This document shows positions 24,825-34,276 of a DNA stretch of 64,000 nt, piece after piece. The DNA is from UBA12170 sp964293475 (lineage in GTDB: Bacteria; Bacteroidota; Bacteroidia; Bacteroidales; UBA12170), in the NCBI GenBank assembly GCA_964293475.1, contig CAXYYJ010000006.1, positions 47,631-111,630 of the forward strand, written 5' to 3'. The position numbers and the translations under genes were made by a program. Positions within the stretch are counted from its first letter, which is position 1; each line of letters opens with the position of its first letter. The notes under the pieces were generated by a model. It did no database searches. It was not told the origin of the DNA and was given only the letters and a program-made list of their open reading frames with translations.

Positions 24825-25889
24825 CTATAAAACCCCCAGAACCCATAACTCTACTTGCTCCTGAGCTCTGTGTTCCAGATTGCGTCGGGTTTTGTGGGAG
24901 CCTGCCGAAACTTCTTTCGTGAACAATGCCAACTGGCTAAATCTTCCATTCATTTTTATTTCGCGCTCCACCGGATGTGGCTCCTGTGGAAACAGGTTTT
25001 TGATGAGGTTGGAGAAAATAATGACAATTTTTCCGTCAGCATTCAGGCGGGACATAGCCTGGGCAAAAAACCTGTCGAACAAGTCGGGCGGGAAATAAAT
25101 GGCCGTATCGAGATTTTCGGCTTTCCCGATGGCTGGCAACCACGGCGGATTAAACACTATTAAATCGGCTTTTTCCTCGTTTCCGGCAAATAAGTCGCCA
25201 AAAAGCACTTCGATGCGCTTGCTGTTTTTTCGTTGTATTTCCTCTGTCAAACCCACCAGGGCATTGGGATGATTATCGGTGGCTATAATTCTTTCAAAGC
25301 TCGCATTTTCGAGCATAAAACTTAAAATGCCCGTTCCGGAACCCACATCAATGGCGGTTTTTCGCTGTCCGGAATAGTGTTTCAGATAATTCTGAAATAG
25401 CTCCAGATGTTCAAACCGCGTGGGGAAATAACAGCCAAACCAGGGAAAAATCTGATGCGGAAACACCGGAAGCTGAAGCCCGTTCCTATACCACTGCCAG
25501 CTGCTGTTGAGCCCCTGAACTTCGGGGAAGGTCAAAGCAAATTCATCCATATCGGCATACAGAATCCTGAGCCAGCCAATATCGGGGGCTTTCTTTACCA
25601 CCAATCGGTGGTTTCGGATTTCAAGCAAAACATGATGCGATAAGGATCTGAATGAATGACGTTTATCTCTCCCCTGCTGAAAACTTCCCTGATTATTAAA
25701 CCGGAGAAAATTCTTTAAATCGCTCAACAATTGAAGACCTGTGCTGTACTTATCGGTTATCAATACATATTTGCCTTGAAGCAAAATAGATATCGCTTCC
25801 CTAAAATGGCTATGAGCCATCAGTGGGTATACTTCTATTTCACCCTGAATTGGAACGGGTTTTATCAGGCCTTTGTTTTCCGGGAGCAT
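24825..25889 (-). CDS. SAM-dependent methyltransferase (HemK/RlmG-like fold) with unknown N-terminal domain
   Basis: 354 residues. The C-terminal half (from about 190) is a class I methyltransferase: motif I DVGSGTGILSFML, acidic ATDNHPNA and the catalytic-type FNPPWLP, as in N-methylating enzymes of the PrmC/RsmC/RlmG group. The N-terminal ~180 residues have no motif I recognise and may bind the substrate. Target (rRNA, protein or small molecule) is open. A -7 box (25894-25901) lies only 4 bases upstream of the ATG at 25889, so transcripts may be leaderless, or translation may begin at Met24 (25820). Confidence 0.82.
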   Translation of the reverse strand: MLPENKGLIKPVPIQGEIEVYPLMAHSHFREAISILLQGKYVLITDKYSTGLQLLSDLKNFLRFNNQGSFQQGRDKRHSFRSLSHHVLLEIRNHRLVVKKAPDIGWLRILYADMDEFALTFPEVQGLNSSWQWYRNGLQLPVFPHQIFPWFGCYFPTRFEHLELFQNYLKHYSGQRKTAIDVGSGTGILSFMLENASFERIIATDNHPNALVGLTEEIQRKNSKRIEVLFGDLFAGNEEKADLIVFNPPWLPAIGKAENLDTAIYFPPDLFDRFFAQAMSRLNADGKIVIIFSNLIKNLFPQEPHPVEREIKMNGRFSQLALFTKEVSAGSHKTRRNLEHRAQEQVELWVLGVL

Positions 25890-25893
25890 GGGG

Positions 25894-25901
25894 CAAATAT
25901 A
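25894..25901 (-). promoter_or_regulatory. -7 box just upstream of the methyltransferase start
   Basis: Minus-strand TATATTTG, a full TAnnTTTG match in the same context (GCAAATATAG on the plus strand) as the box before the GT4 gene. With the usual spacing, transcription would start at or next to the ATG. Confidence 0.4.
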
Positions 25902-25941
25902 GGTTTTTAAGCCTGGTCACCCTGCAACAAAAGGCCAAAAA

Positions 25942-27534
25942 TTATTTGTTATTCATATTGGTCACCAACTGACCATTGGCAAATTCACCAATTAAATCGT
26001 TGGTAGCGCTTTGGGCATTTTCATAAATGCCTTTACCATGATAGGAGCCATTGGCGTAGCTTCCATAATAAATGCTTTCGTCGGCCCAGGTATAGCTTCC
26101 CCAACCGCTGAAGGTTTCATTATAAAACTCCCCAATATAAACATCCTTATTTGCAAAGGAATAGGCTCCGTGCTGCTTGGCACCATTACTAAAAAAGCCC
26201 ACAAAAACATCGTTATTATCGAAGATATAGGCCCCAAAACCATTGGTGCAAACCCCAAAAACGCACCCTTTCTCATTTCCATTTGAAGCTGAGCTAAAAT
26301 TGGTTTCGTAGTTTCCATCCTTAAAAATAGCTCCGTTGAACTGGCTCTCAGCATCGATAAAAGCACCCTGACCGTTGGCTTTATCATTCTGATAATAACC
26401 ATAATACATGGTATTGTCGGCCCAATGATATATTCCATATCCCTGTTTTATTCCATCAACCCAGTTTCCAATATACCACGAACCATCTGCAAAATAATAG
26501 CTTCCGGTTCCATGGCGATTTCCGTTGCGGAAAAATCCTTCATAATGTCCCCCATCTTCATAATAGTAGGTTCCAAAACCATTCTGACAATCACCTTCAC
26601 AGCCAGTGGTGTGATTTTCGGCCTGGGGAGTTTCTGCAGCTACCGGAGTTGGTGGGTATTTGTCAACAAAGGCCTGGTCTATTTCGGTGCTTCCAGTGCT
26701 TCCGTTTGAATAAGTTATTTTTGCGAATTCATAAGATTCTATTGTTACTCCCAGCCAGGTGATGGAAACATCTTTGGTTTTTATGGCATTTCCTTTATTA
26801 TCGTATTCTATTATTGCACTGCTAGCAATCTCTCCCGACTCAAAAGACTGAGTGATATTCCCCTGGGCATCATATACATAAGTCGTATTTGAATTACCAA
26901 TTAGTTCAGATTTAGTTTCTAAATTTACTATGAGCCCATCCACATATTTTTGGTTCATGGTAAAACGATAATCGGGGTCGTTGGGAAACTGAACTGTAAA
27001 TGAAGAATAGTTTTTCGAGTCTTTTATATCCGAATATGTTATTTCGGTTTCTACCTCACCAGATGCATTTTTCTCCTCGCCTTTCAGCAGATTTCCCTTT
27101 AAATCGTACATAAAAACTGTGGTGGAAGTGACTGTGCCATTGGCGCTTTTGACTATCTTTTCGAGAAATTGGTTATAGTAAATATATTCCAGAGTAGTTT
27201 TATCTTCACCCGATGTGCTGGTTCCAACGATATTCTCTTTGATCAGTTTTCCGCTTTTATCATAATTAAATCGTTTCTCACTTTTTGATGGATATTCACC
27301 AAAGTATTCGGTGGTTGACTCCGTCAACTGTCCATTCGAAAAGCTCTGTATCGTATGACTATACAAACTAAATGAATTCGCTTCTGCACCGTTGCGATAA
27401 GTCTTTTCTTCAAACTTAACCACATCGGGGGATAATCCAAATGTCTTGGATGAATAGTTGGGAACTGCCTGGGAATAAGCCAATGAAAGAAAAACAACAT
27501 TTATCAACATGGCCAAAAAGAATGTTCTGCGCAT
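25942..27534 (-). CDS. Secreted MORN-repeat protein
   Basis: 530 residues with a signal peptide ending near residue 22 (LAYSQ). The first ~290 residues hold irregular YD-like repeats of the type found in wall- or RHS-associated strands (FNYDKSGKLIKE, MYDLKGNLLK, YDAQGNITQ, YDNKGNAIKT). The second half has many MORN units (GFGTYYYEDGGHYEGFF, HGTGSYYFADGSWYIGNW, GYGIYHWADNTMYYGYY and more). MORN repeats form extended beta surfaces that bind proteins or lipids. Likely periplasmic or surface-exposed; no catalytic site seen. Divergent from a secreted hydrolase gene, with a palindrome between them. Confidence 0.85.
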   Translation of the reverse strand: MRRTFFLAMLINVVFLSLAYSQAVPNYSSKTFGLSPDVVKFEEKTYRNGAEANSFSLYSHTIQSFSNGQLTESTTEYFGEYPSKSEKRFNYDKSGKLIKENIVGTSTSGEDKTTLEYIYYNQFLEKIVKSANGTVTSTTVFMYDLKGNLLKGEEKNASGEVETEITYSDIKDSKNYSSFTVQFPNDPDYRFTMNQKYVDGLIVNLETKSELIGNSNTTYVYDAQGNITQSFESGEIASSAIIEYDNKGNAIKTKDVSITWLGVTIESYEFAKITYSNGSTGSTEIDQAFVDKYPPTPVAAETPQAENHTTGCEGDCQNGFGTYYYEDGGHYEGFFRNGNRHGTGSYYFADGSWYIGNWVDGIKQGYGIYHWADNTMYYGYYQNDKANGQGAFIDAESQFNGAIFKDGNYETNFSSASNGNEKGCVFGVCTNGFGAYIFDNNDVFVGFFSNGAKQHGAYSFANKDVYIGEFYNETFSGWGSYTWADESIYYGSYANGSYHGKGIYENAQSATNDLIGEFANGQLVTNMNNK

Positions 27535-27592
27535 AGGTTTAGATTTTTAATTTTAAATCGGGCGAATTTCACATGAATCCATTTAATAATCT

Positions 27593-27610
27593 ATACGATA
27601 TTCATCGTAT
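27593..27610. promoter_or_regulatory. Perfect 7-bp inverted repeat between divergent genes
   Basis: ATACGAT-ATTC-ATCGTAT, 18 bases, about midway in the 204-bp gap between the MORN gene and the secreted hydrolase. The geometry suits a dimeric regulator; no regulator gene adjoins. Confidence 0.45.
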
Positions 27611-27738
27611 TTGTTGGATTCAAAATATTCAAACAAATCTGACAATCAACCCATTACAATTCTTCTTTCTATGACTTGTAATGAATTGCTTCAAAAATCG
27701 TTTGTAAACGTACATAATTCTTAATAAACTTCTAAATA

Positions 27739-28833
27739 ATGCTAAAAAAAAATCTCATAATCCTTTGTAGCTTAATACTCTTTCTCGCCCCTGCTGTGGT
27801 CAAAAGTCAGGTGGAAGGAATTCTGTATGGCGACAAAATTACTCCAGGCTCTACCTTACTCATCATCACCAATCAGGAAATTATTGAAACCGATACCGGA
27901 GTTTTTTGCACAGGCAAAATTATATCCGAAACCCAGCCCAATTATTTAAAAGCAGTTTTTCATCGCTACGACTCCATCACCTACCAGATTATTCCAGCCC
28001 AAACCATTTTGGATGAAATGCAGGCCAAAAAAGGCAACTGGCTGTATTTTGTGCATGGTGCGGGCAAAAATTTTGAAAAAGCGGTTTGGAGTGGTTTCGA
28101 TATTCAGCACTTTCAGCAGGTTAATGTGGTAGTTTACAGCTGGCCTGCCAGCAATCCCGATTTAAAGGCTCTTCAGGACTTAAAAAACTCCCTAACTACT
28201 ATGCAGCTTTCAACGCAACATTTTAAAGAGTCGTTGTTAATGATGCAAACTTATCGAAACATGTTACAGAAAACCCACGACACCACTCATCTTTCGCTGC
28301 TTTTGCACAGCATGGGAAATATGTTTCTCGAGCAAATGACGAACCGAAAGGAGCTGAACGGGTTGCAAAACAATATTTTCGACAATATCGTTGTAAATGC
28401 AGCAGCAGTTAATGAGGCCAACCATAAGGAATGGATGGAAAAACTCAACATGCAAAAACGCATCTATGTGATTAGCAACGAAGGTGATGTAATTTTAAAA
28501 GGCCTCCGATTTATGACAAAACAAAGCATGCAACTTGGTGAAAAAGTACTTTCCAAAAGAGCCAAAAATGCCACCTATGTCGATTTTGACCTGGCTGTGG
28601 GTTTGCGCATGCCCCCTGGAGTTTCGCACACCTATTTTATGGCTGCAAGCGCCGAAAATGATCCCAGAATCAGGAATTTTTTTCATTTGATATTCAATGG
28701 GTATGAAGCAGAGTTCAACGATTCCAAACTGTTTAAATTGAATGACGATGGATTTGGATATCATTTTCTCGCCCCCGATACCACTAAAACCAACAGTACA
28801 ATAAACACCAATGAACCCCAAAACCCTAATTGA
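27739..28833 (+). CDS. Secreted alpha/beta hydrolase (DUF900-like)
   Basis: 364 residues with a signal peptide (LILFLAPAVVKSQ). A FVHGAGKNFEKAVW segment gives the oxyanion hole, and VVVYSWPASNP the following strand. LLLHSMGNM is the nucleophile elbow with the catalytic serine, and FDNIVVNAAAVNEANH is typical of DUF900 esterase/lipase-like proteins. A histidine in PPGVSHTYFM may complete the site. Substrate unknown, likely an ester or lipid in the periplasm. Its 3' end overlaps the next gene by 23 bp, so the AlkB-like gene is probably co-transcribed. Confidence 0.85.
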   Translation: MLKKNLIILCSLILFLAPAVVKSQVEGILYGDKITPGSTLLIITNQEIIETDTGVFCTGKIISETQPNYLKAVFHRYDSITYQIIPAQTILDEMQAKKGNWLYFVHGAGKNFEKAVWSGFDIQHFQQVNVVVYSWPASNPDLKALQDLKNSLTTMQLSTQHFKESLLMMQTYRNMLQKTHDTTHLSLLLHSMGNMFLEQMTNRKELNGLQNNIFDNIVVNAAAVNEANHKEWMEKLNMQKRIYVISNEGDVILKGLRFMTKQSMQLGEKVLSKRAKNATYVDFDLAVGLRMPPGVSHTYFMAASAENDPRIRNFFHLIFNGYEAEFNDSKLFKLNDDGFGYHFLAPDTTKTNSTINTNEPQNPN

Positions 28834-29389
28834 TACGGGCGGTACCGTATTGTACTTTGGCCAAATTCTTTCAGCAGAAGAATCGGATTTCTATTTTAGT
28901 CAATTGCTCAATCTTGTCAGCTGGAAAAATGAAGAGCTCACCATGTTTGGGAAACATATTATCCTTCGGCGAAAAGTGGCCTGGTATGGCGATGAACCCT
29001 TTGCATATTCCTACTCCAAAACCACTAAAACTGCTCTTCCCTGGTTCCCTGAACTCCACGAATTGAAGATAAAATGCGAACAAACGACTCAAATCACCTT
29101 CAACTCTTGCCTGCTCAATCTGTATCCCTCGGGAGTCGACTATATGGGCTGGCATTCGGACGATGAGAAAAGCCTGCAGAATCCCAACCATATTGCATCA
29201 TTGAGTCTTGGGGCTGCGCGACCCTTCCGTTTCAAAAACAAAATCAGCGGAGAAAAAATCAGCGTAGTGCTACAGAATGGCGATTTACTCCTGATGAAGC
29301 ATCCCAATCAAAGCCATTGGCTTCACAGCCTGCCAGTTAGCAAACGAGTCGTTGAGCCACGCATCAACCTGACTTTCAGAAATATGTAG
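28811..29389 (+). CDS. AlkB-like 2-oxoglutarate/Fe(II) dioxygenase
   Basis: 192 residues. The 2OG-Fe(II) oxygenase triad is seen as H115-x-D117 (MGWHSDDE) and H172 (HWLHSLP), with the AlkB-type RxxxxxR as R184 and R190 (EPRINLTFR). YPSGVDYMGWHSD is the hallmark of ALKBH2/3-like enzymes that oxidatively remove alkyl groups from N1-methyladenine and N3-methylcytosine. Cytosolic. The start lies inside the end of the secreted hydrolase gene (23-bp overlap). Full length and intact. Confidence 0.93.
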   Translation: MNPKTLIDTGGTVLYFGQILSAEESDFYFSQLLNLVSWKNEELTMFGKHIILRRKVAWYGDEPFAYSYSKTTKTALPWFPELHELKIKCEQTTQITFNSCLLNLYPSGVDYMGWHSDDEKSLQNPNHIASLSLGAARPFRFKNKISGEKISVVLQNGDLLLMKHPNQSHWLHSLPVSKRVVEPRINLTFRNM

Positions 29390-29401
29390 CAAAAAGAAAG
29401 A

Positions 29402-30505
29402 TTACTTCTCGTCTAAACCCAAAAGCGCAAAGGCATAAGCGCCCAAAGCCACCGCATGACCAGTACCCAGCTGACTAACCCCAACGCATATTTTTTTAAC
29501 CGGATCGTAATCAACCATTTCGTTTGTGCCGGGAATGGCTATTTTTTGACCCGATGAACGGAGAAAATCAGTTTTACAAGCAGTATTGTGCCAATTATAG
29601 GCAAACACTTCCATACGTTGTACTGTTTTTTCGCCGGGGGTTTTAAAGGTTTTATTGAGTTCCTCCACCAACGTAGGAAGAAATATATCGTAGGCGCCAC
29701 TCAATCCACCGCCAATAACCACAGGGGCATCGAAAAGAGTGATGGCATTGGCCAAGGCATCGGCGGCAACAATGGCCAGCTCCCTGAAACTATCTAAAGC
29801 GGCTTTCTGATTGCCTTCCATCTCACCTTTGGCTATTTTGTAAATCTCAAAAGGCTCGGGGCATTTTTCCATGGAAATTCCGGCCTCCCTGGCATAAACC
29901 CGGCGCACCCCGCGAATACTCACACTTTCTTCGCAGCTATATTCCGGATACAGGATATTTCCCATTCGGTTTATCTCTCCTCCGGCGCTATTATCGCCCA
30001 CGATAACTCTTTGGTGGGAAACAAGCCCGCCGCCAAAGCCAGTACCAAAAGTTGCACCAAGAAGCTGATGGTAAACCCTGGGATTTCCTAACTTTTTCAA
30101 TTCCGAATTAATCTGGGGTAAAATTCCACCAATAGCTTCGCCCAGTGTAAACAGGTCGCCATCGTTATTGAGGTAAACGGGTATTTTAAAGTGTTTCTGG
30201 AGATAAGCCCCCAGAGCCACCCCTCCTTTAAAAACAGGAAGATTTTCCAAATCACCAACAATTCCGCGGGGATAATCGGCCGGGCCCGGAAATGCAAAAC
30301 TTATAGCTTGTGCCTGACCAGCCACTTCCTTAGCCTGCTCAAAACCGTTGACGAGTTTTTTTAGAAATTCTTCAAGGTTTCCAACCTTTGCGGGTATTAC
30401 AATTTCTTCGCCCACCAGTTTGCCCGATTTCATGGCCGAAAACACCAGATTGGTGCCACCGGCATCTAAGCTTAGAACTGTCCTGCTATCCTCGTATATA
30501 TTCAT
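29402..30505 (-). CDS. ROK-family protein (glucokinase-like)
   Basis: 367 residues from the ATG at 30505 (MNIYEDSRTVLSLDAGGTN); an upstream extension in frame overlaps the EnvC-like gene and is not family-like. Motifs: LSLDAGGTNLVFSAM phosphate-1 loop, AFPGPADYPRGI, LNNDGDLF (sugar-binding Asn-Asp), FGTGFGGGLV phosphate-2 and VIGGGLSGAYD adenosine loop. Likely phosphorylates a hexose. It lacks an HTH and an obvious CxCGxxGCxE zinc motif (VSHQRVIVGDNSAGGEINRM follows instead), so the exact ROK subgroup is unclear. It is the last gene of the dut-led operon, 22 bp after the EnvC-like gene. Confidence 0.88.
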   Translation of the reverse strand: MNIYEDSRTVLSLDAGGTNLVFSAMKSGKLVGEEIVIPAKVGNLEEFLKKLVNGFEQAKEVAGQAQAISFAFPGPADYPRGIVGDLENLPVFKGGVALGAYLQKHFKIPVYLNNDGDLFTLGEAIGGILPQINSELKKLGNPRVYHQLLGATFGTGFGGGLVSHQRVIVGDNSAGGEINRMGNILYPEYSCEESVSIRGVRRVYAREAGISMEKCPEPFEIYKIAKGEMEGNQKAALDSFRELAIVAADALANAITLFDAPVVIGGGLSGAYDIFLPTLVEELNKTFKTPGEKTVQRMEVFAYNWHNTACKTDFLRSSGQKIAIPGTNEMVDYDPVKKICVGVSQLGTGHAVALGAYAFALLGLDEK

Positions 30506-30527
30506 TTCTTTAAATTTTTGGTCATCA

Positions 30528-31742
30528 TTATTGAGCGAGCCACAAAACCGGATTGAGCTTCGATGTGCTCTTCCATATCTGAAACTGAAGCTTGGTGGTA
30601 TTGTCTTCGGGATCTTTGGCAATTTTCCCTATTTCCTGTTTTGTGGCCACCTTGTCTCCGGGTTTTACAAACACTTCAGACAAATTGGAATAGAGTGAAA
30701 AATAATTTCCGTGCTTAATTAAAACCGCAAAGTTTGCCGAACCAGGCACCGAAATAATACTTCGTACCTCCCCATCGAAAATGGCGCGGGCATGGCTTCC
30801 TTCGTTGGTCACCAAATCAACGCCATCGTTACGGGTTTTTATGCCTTTGAGCACCGGATGGTCATGTTCTCCAAAGCTGCTATAAACAACCCCTTTTACC
30901 ACTGGCCAGGGAAGTTTTCCTTTATTGTCTTCAAAATTCTGAGCCAGTTTAACCTGATCGGGTGTTAATTTGGTTTCTTTTACCTTTTTTGCCTCTGCAG
31001 CCAATATTTTCTCAATTTCTTTCTTGAGCTTTTCGCGCTCCTGATTTTTCTTTTTCAATTTGGCCTTAAGTTCCTTTTCTTTCCCTTTAAGCTCCTTTAA
31101 TCCGCGTTCCTGGCTTATTTTCTTTTTACTGATTTGCGAAATTTCATTCTCTTCCTTAATTCTCAGTTCTTCTTTTTCCTGCTTCAACAAAGTTAACTCA
31201 GCAATGGAAGCTTGAAGGCCTGCCTTTTTATCTGAAATAATCTGAGCCTGTTTCTTTCTGTACTGACTATATTGCTCAAAGTATTTCATCCGTTTAAATG
31301 CTTGATTAAAATCTTTCGAAGCAAAAACAAACATCAGTCTGTCATATCTATCTAAATTCTTCTGGGAATACAGAATCATTTTGGCATATTCATCTTTCAA
31401 TTCTTCAAGCTCTCTTTCCTTTCTGCTCACTTCCAGTTGCCTTTGAGCCATAAGCTCTTCAACCAATTGTATTTCGAGTCTGAGTTTAATCACCAGATTC
31501 TCTTGCTTGTCAATTTGCTGATCGAGAAGTTTAATTTGAATCAATGACACATCTTTGTTTCTCTGAGTTTCGGCTATGAGCTCATTGGTATATTGTATTT
31601 CTTTTTCAAGCTGCCCTATTTGATTCTTTAACTCATTCTTTTTCTGACCATAGCCACTACCGGCCATCAACAAAAAAAGCACTATCAAAACCTGATAAGT
31701 CTTGGTTTTTGAGTTCAGGAGATATGGTGAAGCCTGTTTCAT
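30528..31742 (-). CDS. EnvC/NlpD-like protein: coiled coil plus degenerate LytM domain
   Basis: 404 residues. Signal peptide or anchor (LIVLFLLMAGSGYG, about 19-32), a long coiled coil (about 35-270), then a LytM/peptidase M23 fold (279-404). The zinc ligands of active M23 enzymes are absent: the H-x3-D site reads NDGVD (305-309), and the C-terminal HxH is LQFQI. As in E. coli EnvC, this points to an amidase activator rather than an active hydrolase, working in the periplasm during cell separation. The start overlaps the DUF4292 gene by 4 bp. Confidence 0.9.
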   Translation of the reverse strand: MKQASPYLLNSKTKTYQVLIVLFLLMAGSGYGQKKNELKNQIGQLEKEIQYTNELIAETQRNKDVSLIQIKLLDQQIDKQENLVIKLRLEIQLVEELMAQRQLEVSRKERELEELKDEYAKMILYSQKNLDRYDRLMFVFASKDFNQAFKRMKYFEQYSQYRKKQAQIISDKKAGLQASIAELTLLKQEKEELRIKEENEISQISKKKISQERGLKELKGKEKELKAKLKKKNQEREKLKKEIEKILAAEAKKVKETKLTPDQVKLAQNFEDNKGKLPWPVVKGVVYSSFGEHDHPVLKGIKTRNDGVDLVTNEGSHARAIFDGEVRSIISVPGSANFAVLIKHGNYFSLYSNLSEVFVKPGDKVATKQEIGKIAKDPEDNTTKLQFQIWKSTSKLNPVLWLAQ

Positions 31743-32560
31743 TTGATTTCTGTAAAGTTTGACGGAATGTTGAAAGGAAAAGTAATTTCTTCGTTAATGC
31801 CAGCTTTGAGAAGAGTGGCATCAATGACCACATCGTTGTCGGAAGACAAGACTATATTGTATTGAAAAGGAATAAGCTGCTCGGCTATGGATTTAAAATT
31901 GCCATATTCAGCCACAATTTTCCTGTTATCATTCCCTATCTCCTTGATTTTTAACCGCTCAATTTTGAAGTTTTCAGAGTTTAACCATAAACTCTGATAA
32001 ATCACTTGCTCCTGCTCATTGTGACGGGTGTATCTTTTTAGTTTTCGCCGGTGTGCCGATTCCAGCTGATATTGAAAATGATCCACCGTTGCTTTGAGCT
32101 CCTGATAATCGTACCATTTAAAGTCGTTGCCTGTGAGCAAGGCCTGCACAATATCGAAATCTACCTGAGCATTGATTAACTCGTTGACGAATTTATAGTT
32201 ACCTGCAAAAAAAGTCTTATCTAACCGATTGATATACAAAACGGAATCGCTTGTTAGCATGATTCTGGCTGCTTCCAGTCCCATTCCCACCGATACAGAA
32301 ACCCAGATAATACTGTCTTTCTGAATTCGGATATTGATTTTTATATCGTTGGTTTTTCCGGCGGATTTTATGGCGGCCAATCCCTTTGCACTAAAAGTCT
32401 GGAAATGATTCTCATTGTCCTGCATGTTTTTGAGCAAATAGGCTGCCCCTTCTTCCTTCAAAGGAGATTTAATTGTTTTGCGAGTCGATGTGCACGAAGT
32501 GGCCAGGAAGAAAACAACCGACATCAACAGGAACAAATATTTTGTTTTGAAAGAGTTCAT
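31739..32560 (-). CDS. DUF4292-family lipoprotein
   Basis: 273 residues. Lipobox LATSC with lipid-attached Cys23. The mature part opens with a helix (AAYLLKNMQDNENHFQTFSAKGLAAIKS), followed by regular beta strands (KINIRIQKDSIIWVSVSVG, GLEAARIMLTSDSVLYINRLDKTFF). The pattern fits the LolA/LolB-like open-barrel fold (structural inference). Probably in the outer membrane. It sits between a TPR protein (1-base overlap) and the EnvC-like gene (4-bp overlap), so all three are made together. A role in lipoprotein handling or envelope assembly is plausible but unproven. Confidence 0.88.
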   Translation of the reverse strand: MNSFKTKYLFLLMSVVFFLATSCTSTRKTIKSPLKEEGAAYLLKNMQDNENHFQTFSAKGLAAIKSAGKTNDIKINIRIQKDSIIWVSVSVGMGLEAARIMLTSDSVLYINRLDKTFFAGNYKFVNELINAQVDFDIVQALLTGNDFKWYDYQELKATVDHFQYQLESAHRRKLKRYTRHNEQEQVIYQSLWLNSENFKIERLKIKEIGNDNRKIVAEYGNFKSIAEQLIPFQYNIVLSSDNDVVIDATLLKAGINEEITFPFNIPSNFTEIK

Positions 32561-34251
32561 TAGTTTTCCTTTAATTTCCCTTCAAGCTCTTTGCTGTCAC
32601 CACCTGCCTTTTTGGCTTTTTTCCAATACTGACGCGCCTGTTTTGTATCGCCCAATTTCCAGTAAACATCGCCCATATGTTCAAGAATCACGGCACTTGG
32701 ATGATCGGTGAACTCCATGGATTTTTGAATATAAACCAGTGCTTCATCATACTTTCCCAACTGAAACAATACCCAGCCGTATGTGTCGAGATTATTTTCG
32801 TTTGGCGACAAATCCACAGCTTTTTTAGCCATGGTCTCGGCCCTTTCCAACTCTCTGTTTTCGAGTGAAAGATAGTAGGCGTAGTTATTGAGAACAAAGG
32901 TGTTATCCGGATTTAGCTCCAGACATTTTTCGTAATTCAGATAGGCATTTTCGGGTTCTCCCTGCTCGTGATAAGCATCGCCCAGAAGCATATAAAACTG
33001 CTCCTTTAAATCCTGATTCACCACAAAATACAACCCCTGCTCCAGTGCGGAAATTATTTGCGGATAGTTGCCCAACTGAAAATTGGCTAAGGCATTCACA
33101 TAGTAGGGAAACTCCATTTCGGGAAATTGCTCCATGGCCCTGAGACTGTATTGCGCTGCTTTTTCATTTTCCTGGCTCATACTCAATGCATAAAGCAATT
33201 GGTTCCAAACGGCAAAATGAGAGCTATCCAGTTTAATCACTTTTTCAAACTCTTGCGCTGCTTCCACATACAAGCTGTCGTTGAATAAAATATCGCCATA
33301 AATGGCATGTGATTTAGGACTATCGGAATGGGTTTCAACTAAAATTTTTGCAAGCTCATGCGACCGGGCTACCAAGGCATTTTGATATTTCCCCGCATCT
33401 AGGTAATTGGCCAGAATTTGCACTTTGGTATCAATGTCCAGGTTGGGATTCGAATAGCCTTGCTTTAGATACTCATAGGCCTTTTCTGTATTATCAAGTT
33501 TTGCGTAATAATCGGCTAATGTGATTTGTATGTAGGGATTGTTTGGATTTATCTTCAAAACCTTTTCGTACCACAGCAAAGCTTCTTCGGTTTTTTGTGC
33601 CTGCATATACATTTCGGCTATCATGCTGCAATATTTCTCTTCGGCAGGAAAAGCATCACTCAATTCTGTCATGGCTTTAACAGCTCCATCGAAGTTCTTT
33701 TGCTGCAAATACAAATTTTTCATTTGCAATCTTGTCTTCTCCGAAATACCATCCAGAACTTCTATTCTTTCAAGACAATTCAATGATTTGGTATATTCCT
33801 CCGCAAGGGCATAGAATCCAGAGATTGTTAAAAGATAATCTGTATTGTTGGGATCCTGTTTCAGTAAAACTTCCATCACTCCAATGGCATCATTTATCTG
33901 ATAATTATTACGATACAAATCGACGAGCAATAAACCATACCATTTGTTCGACTCATCAAGCTTCCATGCTTTTTCAATCCACATAAGGGCTTCGGCATAG
34001 TTTTGCTGATAGATTAAAAGTCTTCCCAACTCATACATGGCGGGGTCATAATCAGCATCAATTTCAAGGGTTTTGCGATAGAGTGAAACAGCCTCGTCAT
34101 AATTTTCGGTGAGCTTTGCCTTTTCAGCATCTAAAAAGGTATTCATGGCATCGCGCGCCTTTTTTTCGTCAGGCAGAGTTTGTCCAAACAATTGAATTGT
34201 AAAAAGTATGGCGAGAGTAAAGAGCAGAGATTTCAGATTGTTTTTAGTCAT
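32560..34251 (-). CDS. Periplasmic TPR-repeat protein
   Basis: 563 residues with a signal peptide (LLFTLAILFTIQLFG). Nearly the whole mature protein is tetratricopeptide repeats (for example AVSLYRKTLEIDADYDPAMYELG, EALLWYEKVLKINPNNPYIQI, AYLNYEKCLELNPDNTFVLNNYAYYL), some 12 or more units, forming a superhelical scaffold for protein partners. Its constant neighbours here (dut upstream, DUF4292 lipoprotein and EnvC-like downstream, with overlapping ends) suggest it is an envelope assembly factor. No catalytic domain. Confidence 0.92.
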   Translation of the reverse strand: MTKNNLKSLLFTLAILFTIQLFGQTLPDEKKARDAMNTFLDAEKAKLTENYDEAVSLYRKTLEIDADYDPAMYELGRLLIYQQNYAEALMWIEKAWKLDESNKWYGLLLVDLYRNNYQINDAIGVMEVLLKQDPNNTDYLLTISGFYALAEEYTKSLNCLERIEVLDGISEKTRLQMKNLYLQQKNFDGAVKAMTELSDAFPAEEKYCSMIAEMYMQAQKTEEALLWYEKVLKINPNNPYIQITLADYYAKLDNTEKAYEYLKQGYSNPNLDIDTKVQILANYLDAGKYQNALVARSHELAKILVETHSDSPKSHAIYGDILFNDSLYVEAAQEFEKVIKLDSSHFAVWNQLLYALSMSQENEKAAQYSLRAMEQFPEMEFPYYVNALANFQLGNYPQIISALEQGLYFVVNQDLKEQFYMLLGDAYHEQGEPENAYLNYEKCLELNPDNTFVLNNYAYYLSLENRELERAETMAKKAVDLSPNENNLDTYGWVLFQLGKYDEALVYIQKSMEFTDHPSAVILEHMGDVYWKLGDTKQARQYWKKAKKAGGDSKELEGKLKEN

Positions 34252-34276
34252 TTGGTTTTTTGTTAGTTAAATAAGT

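Noticed and set aside
30528..31742. Active M23 endopeptidase
   Set aside because: The zinc-ligand residues are replaced (NDGVD and LQFQI), so an activator role fits better.
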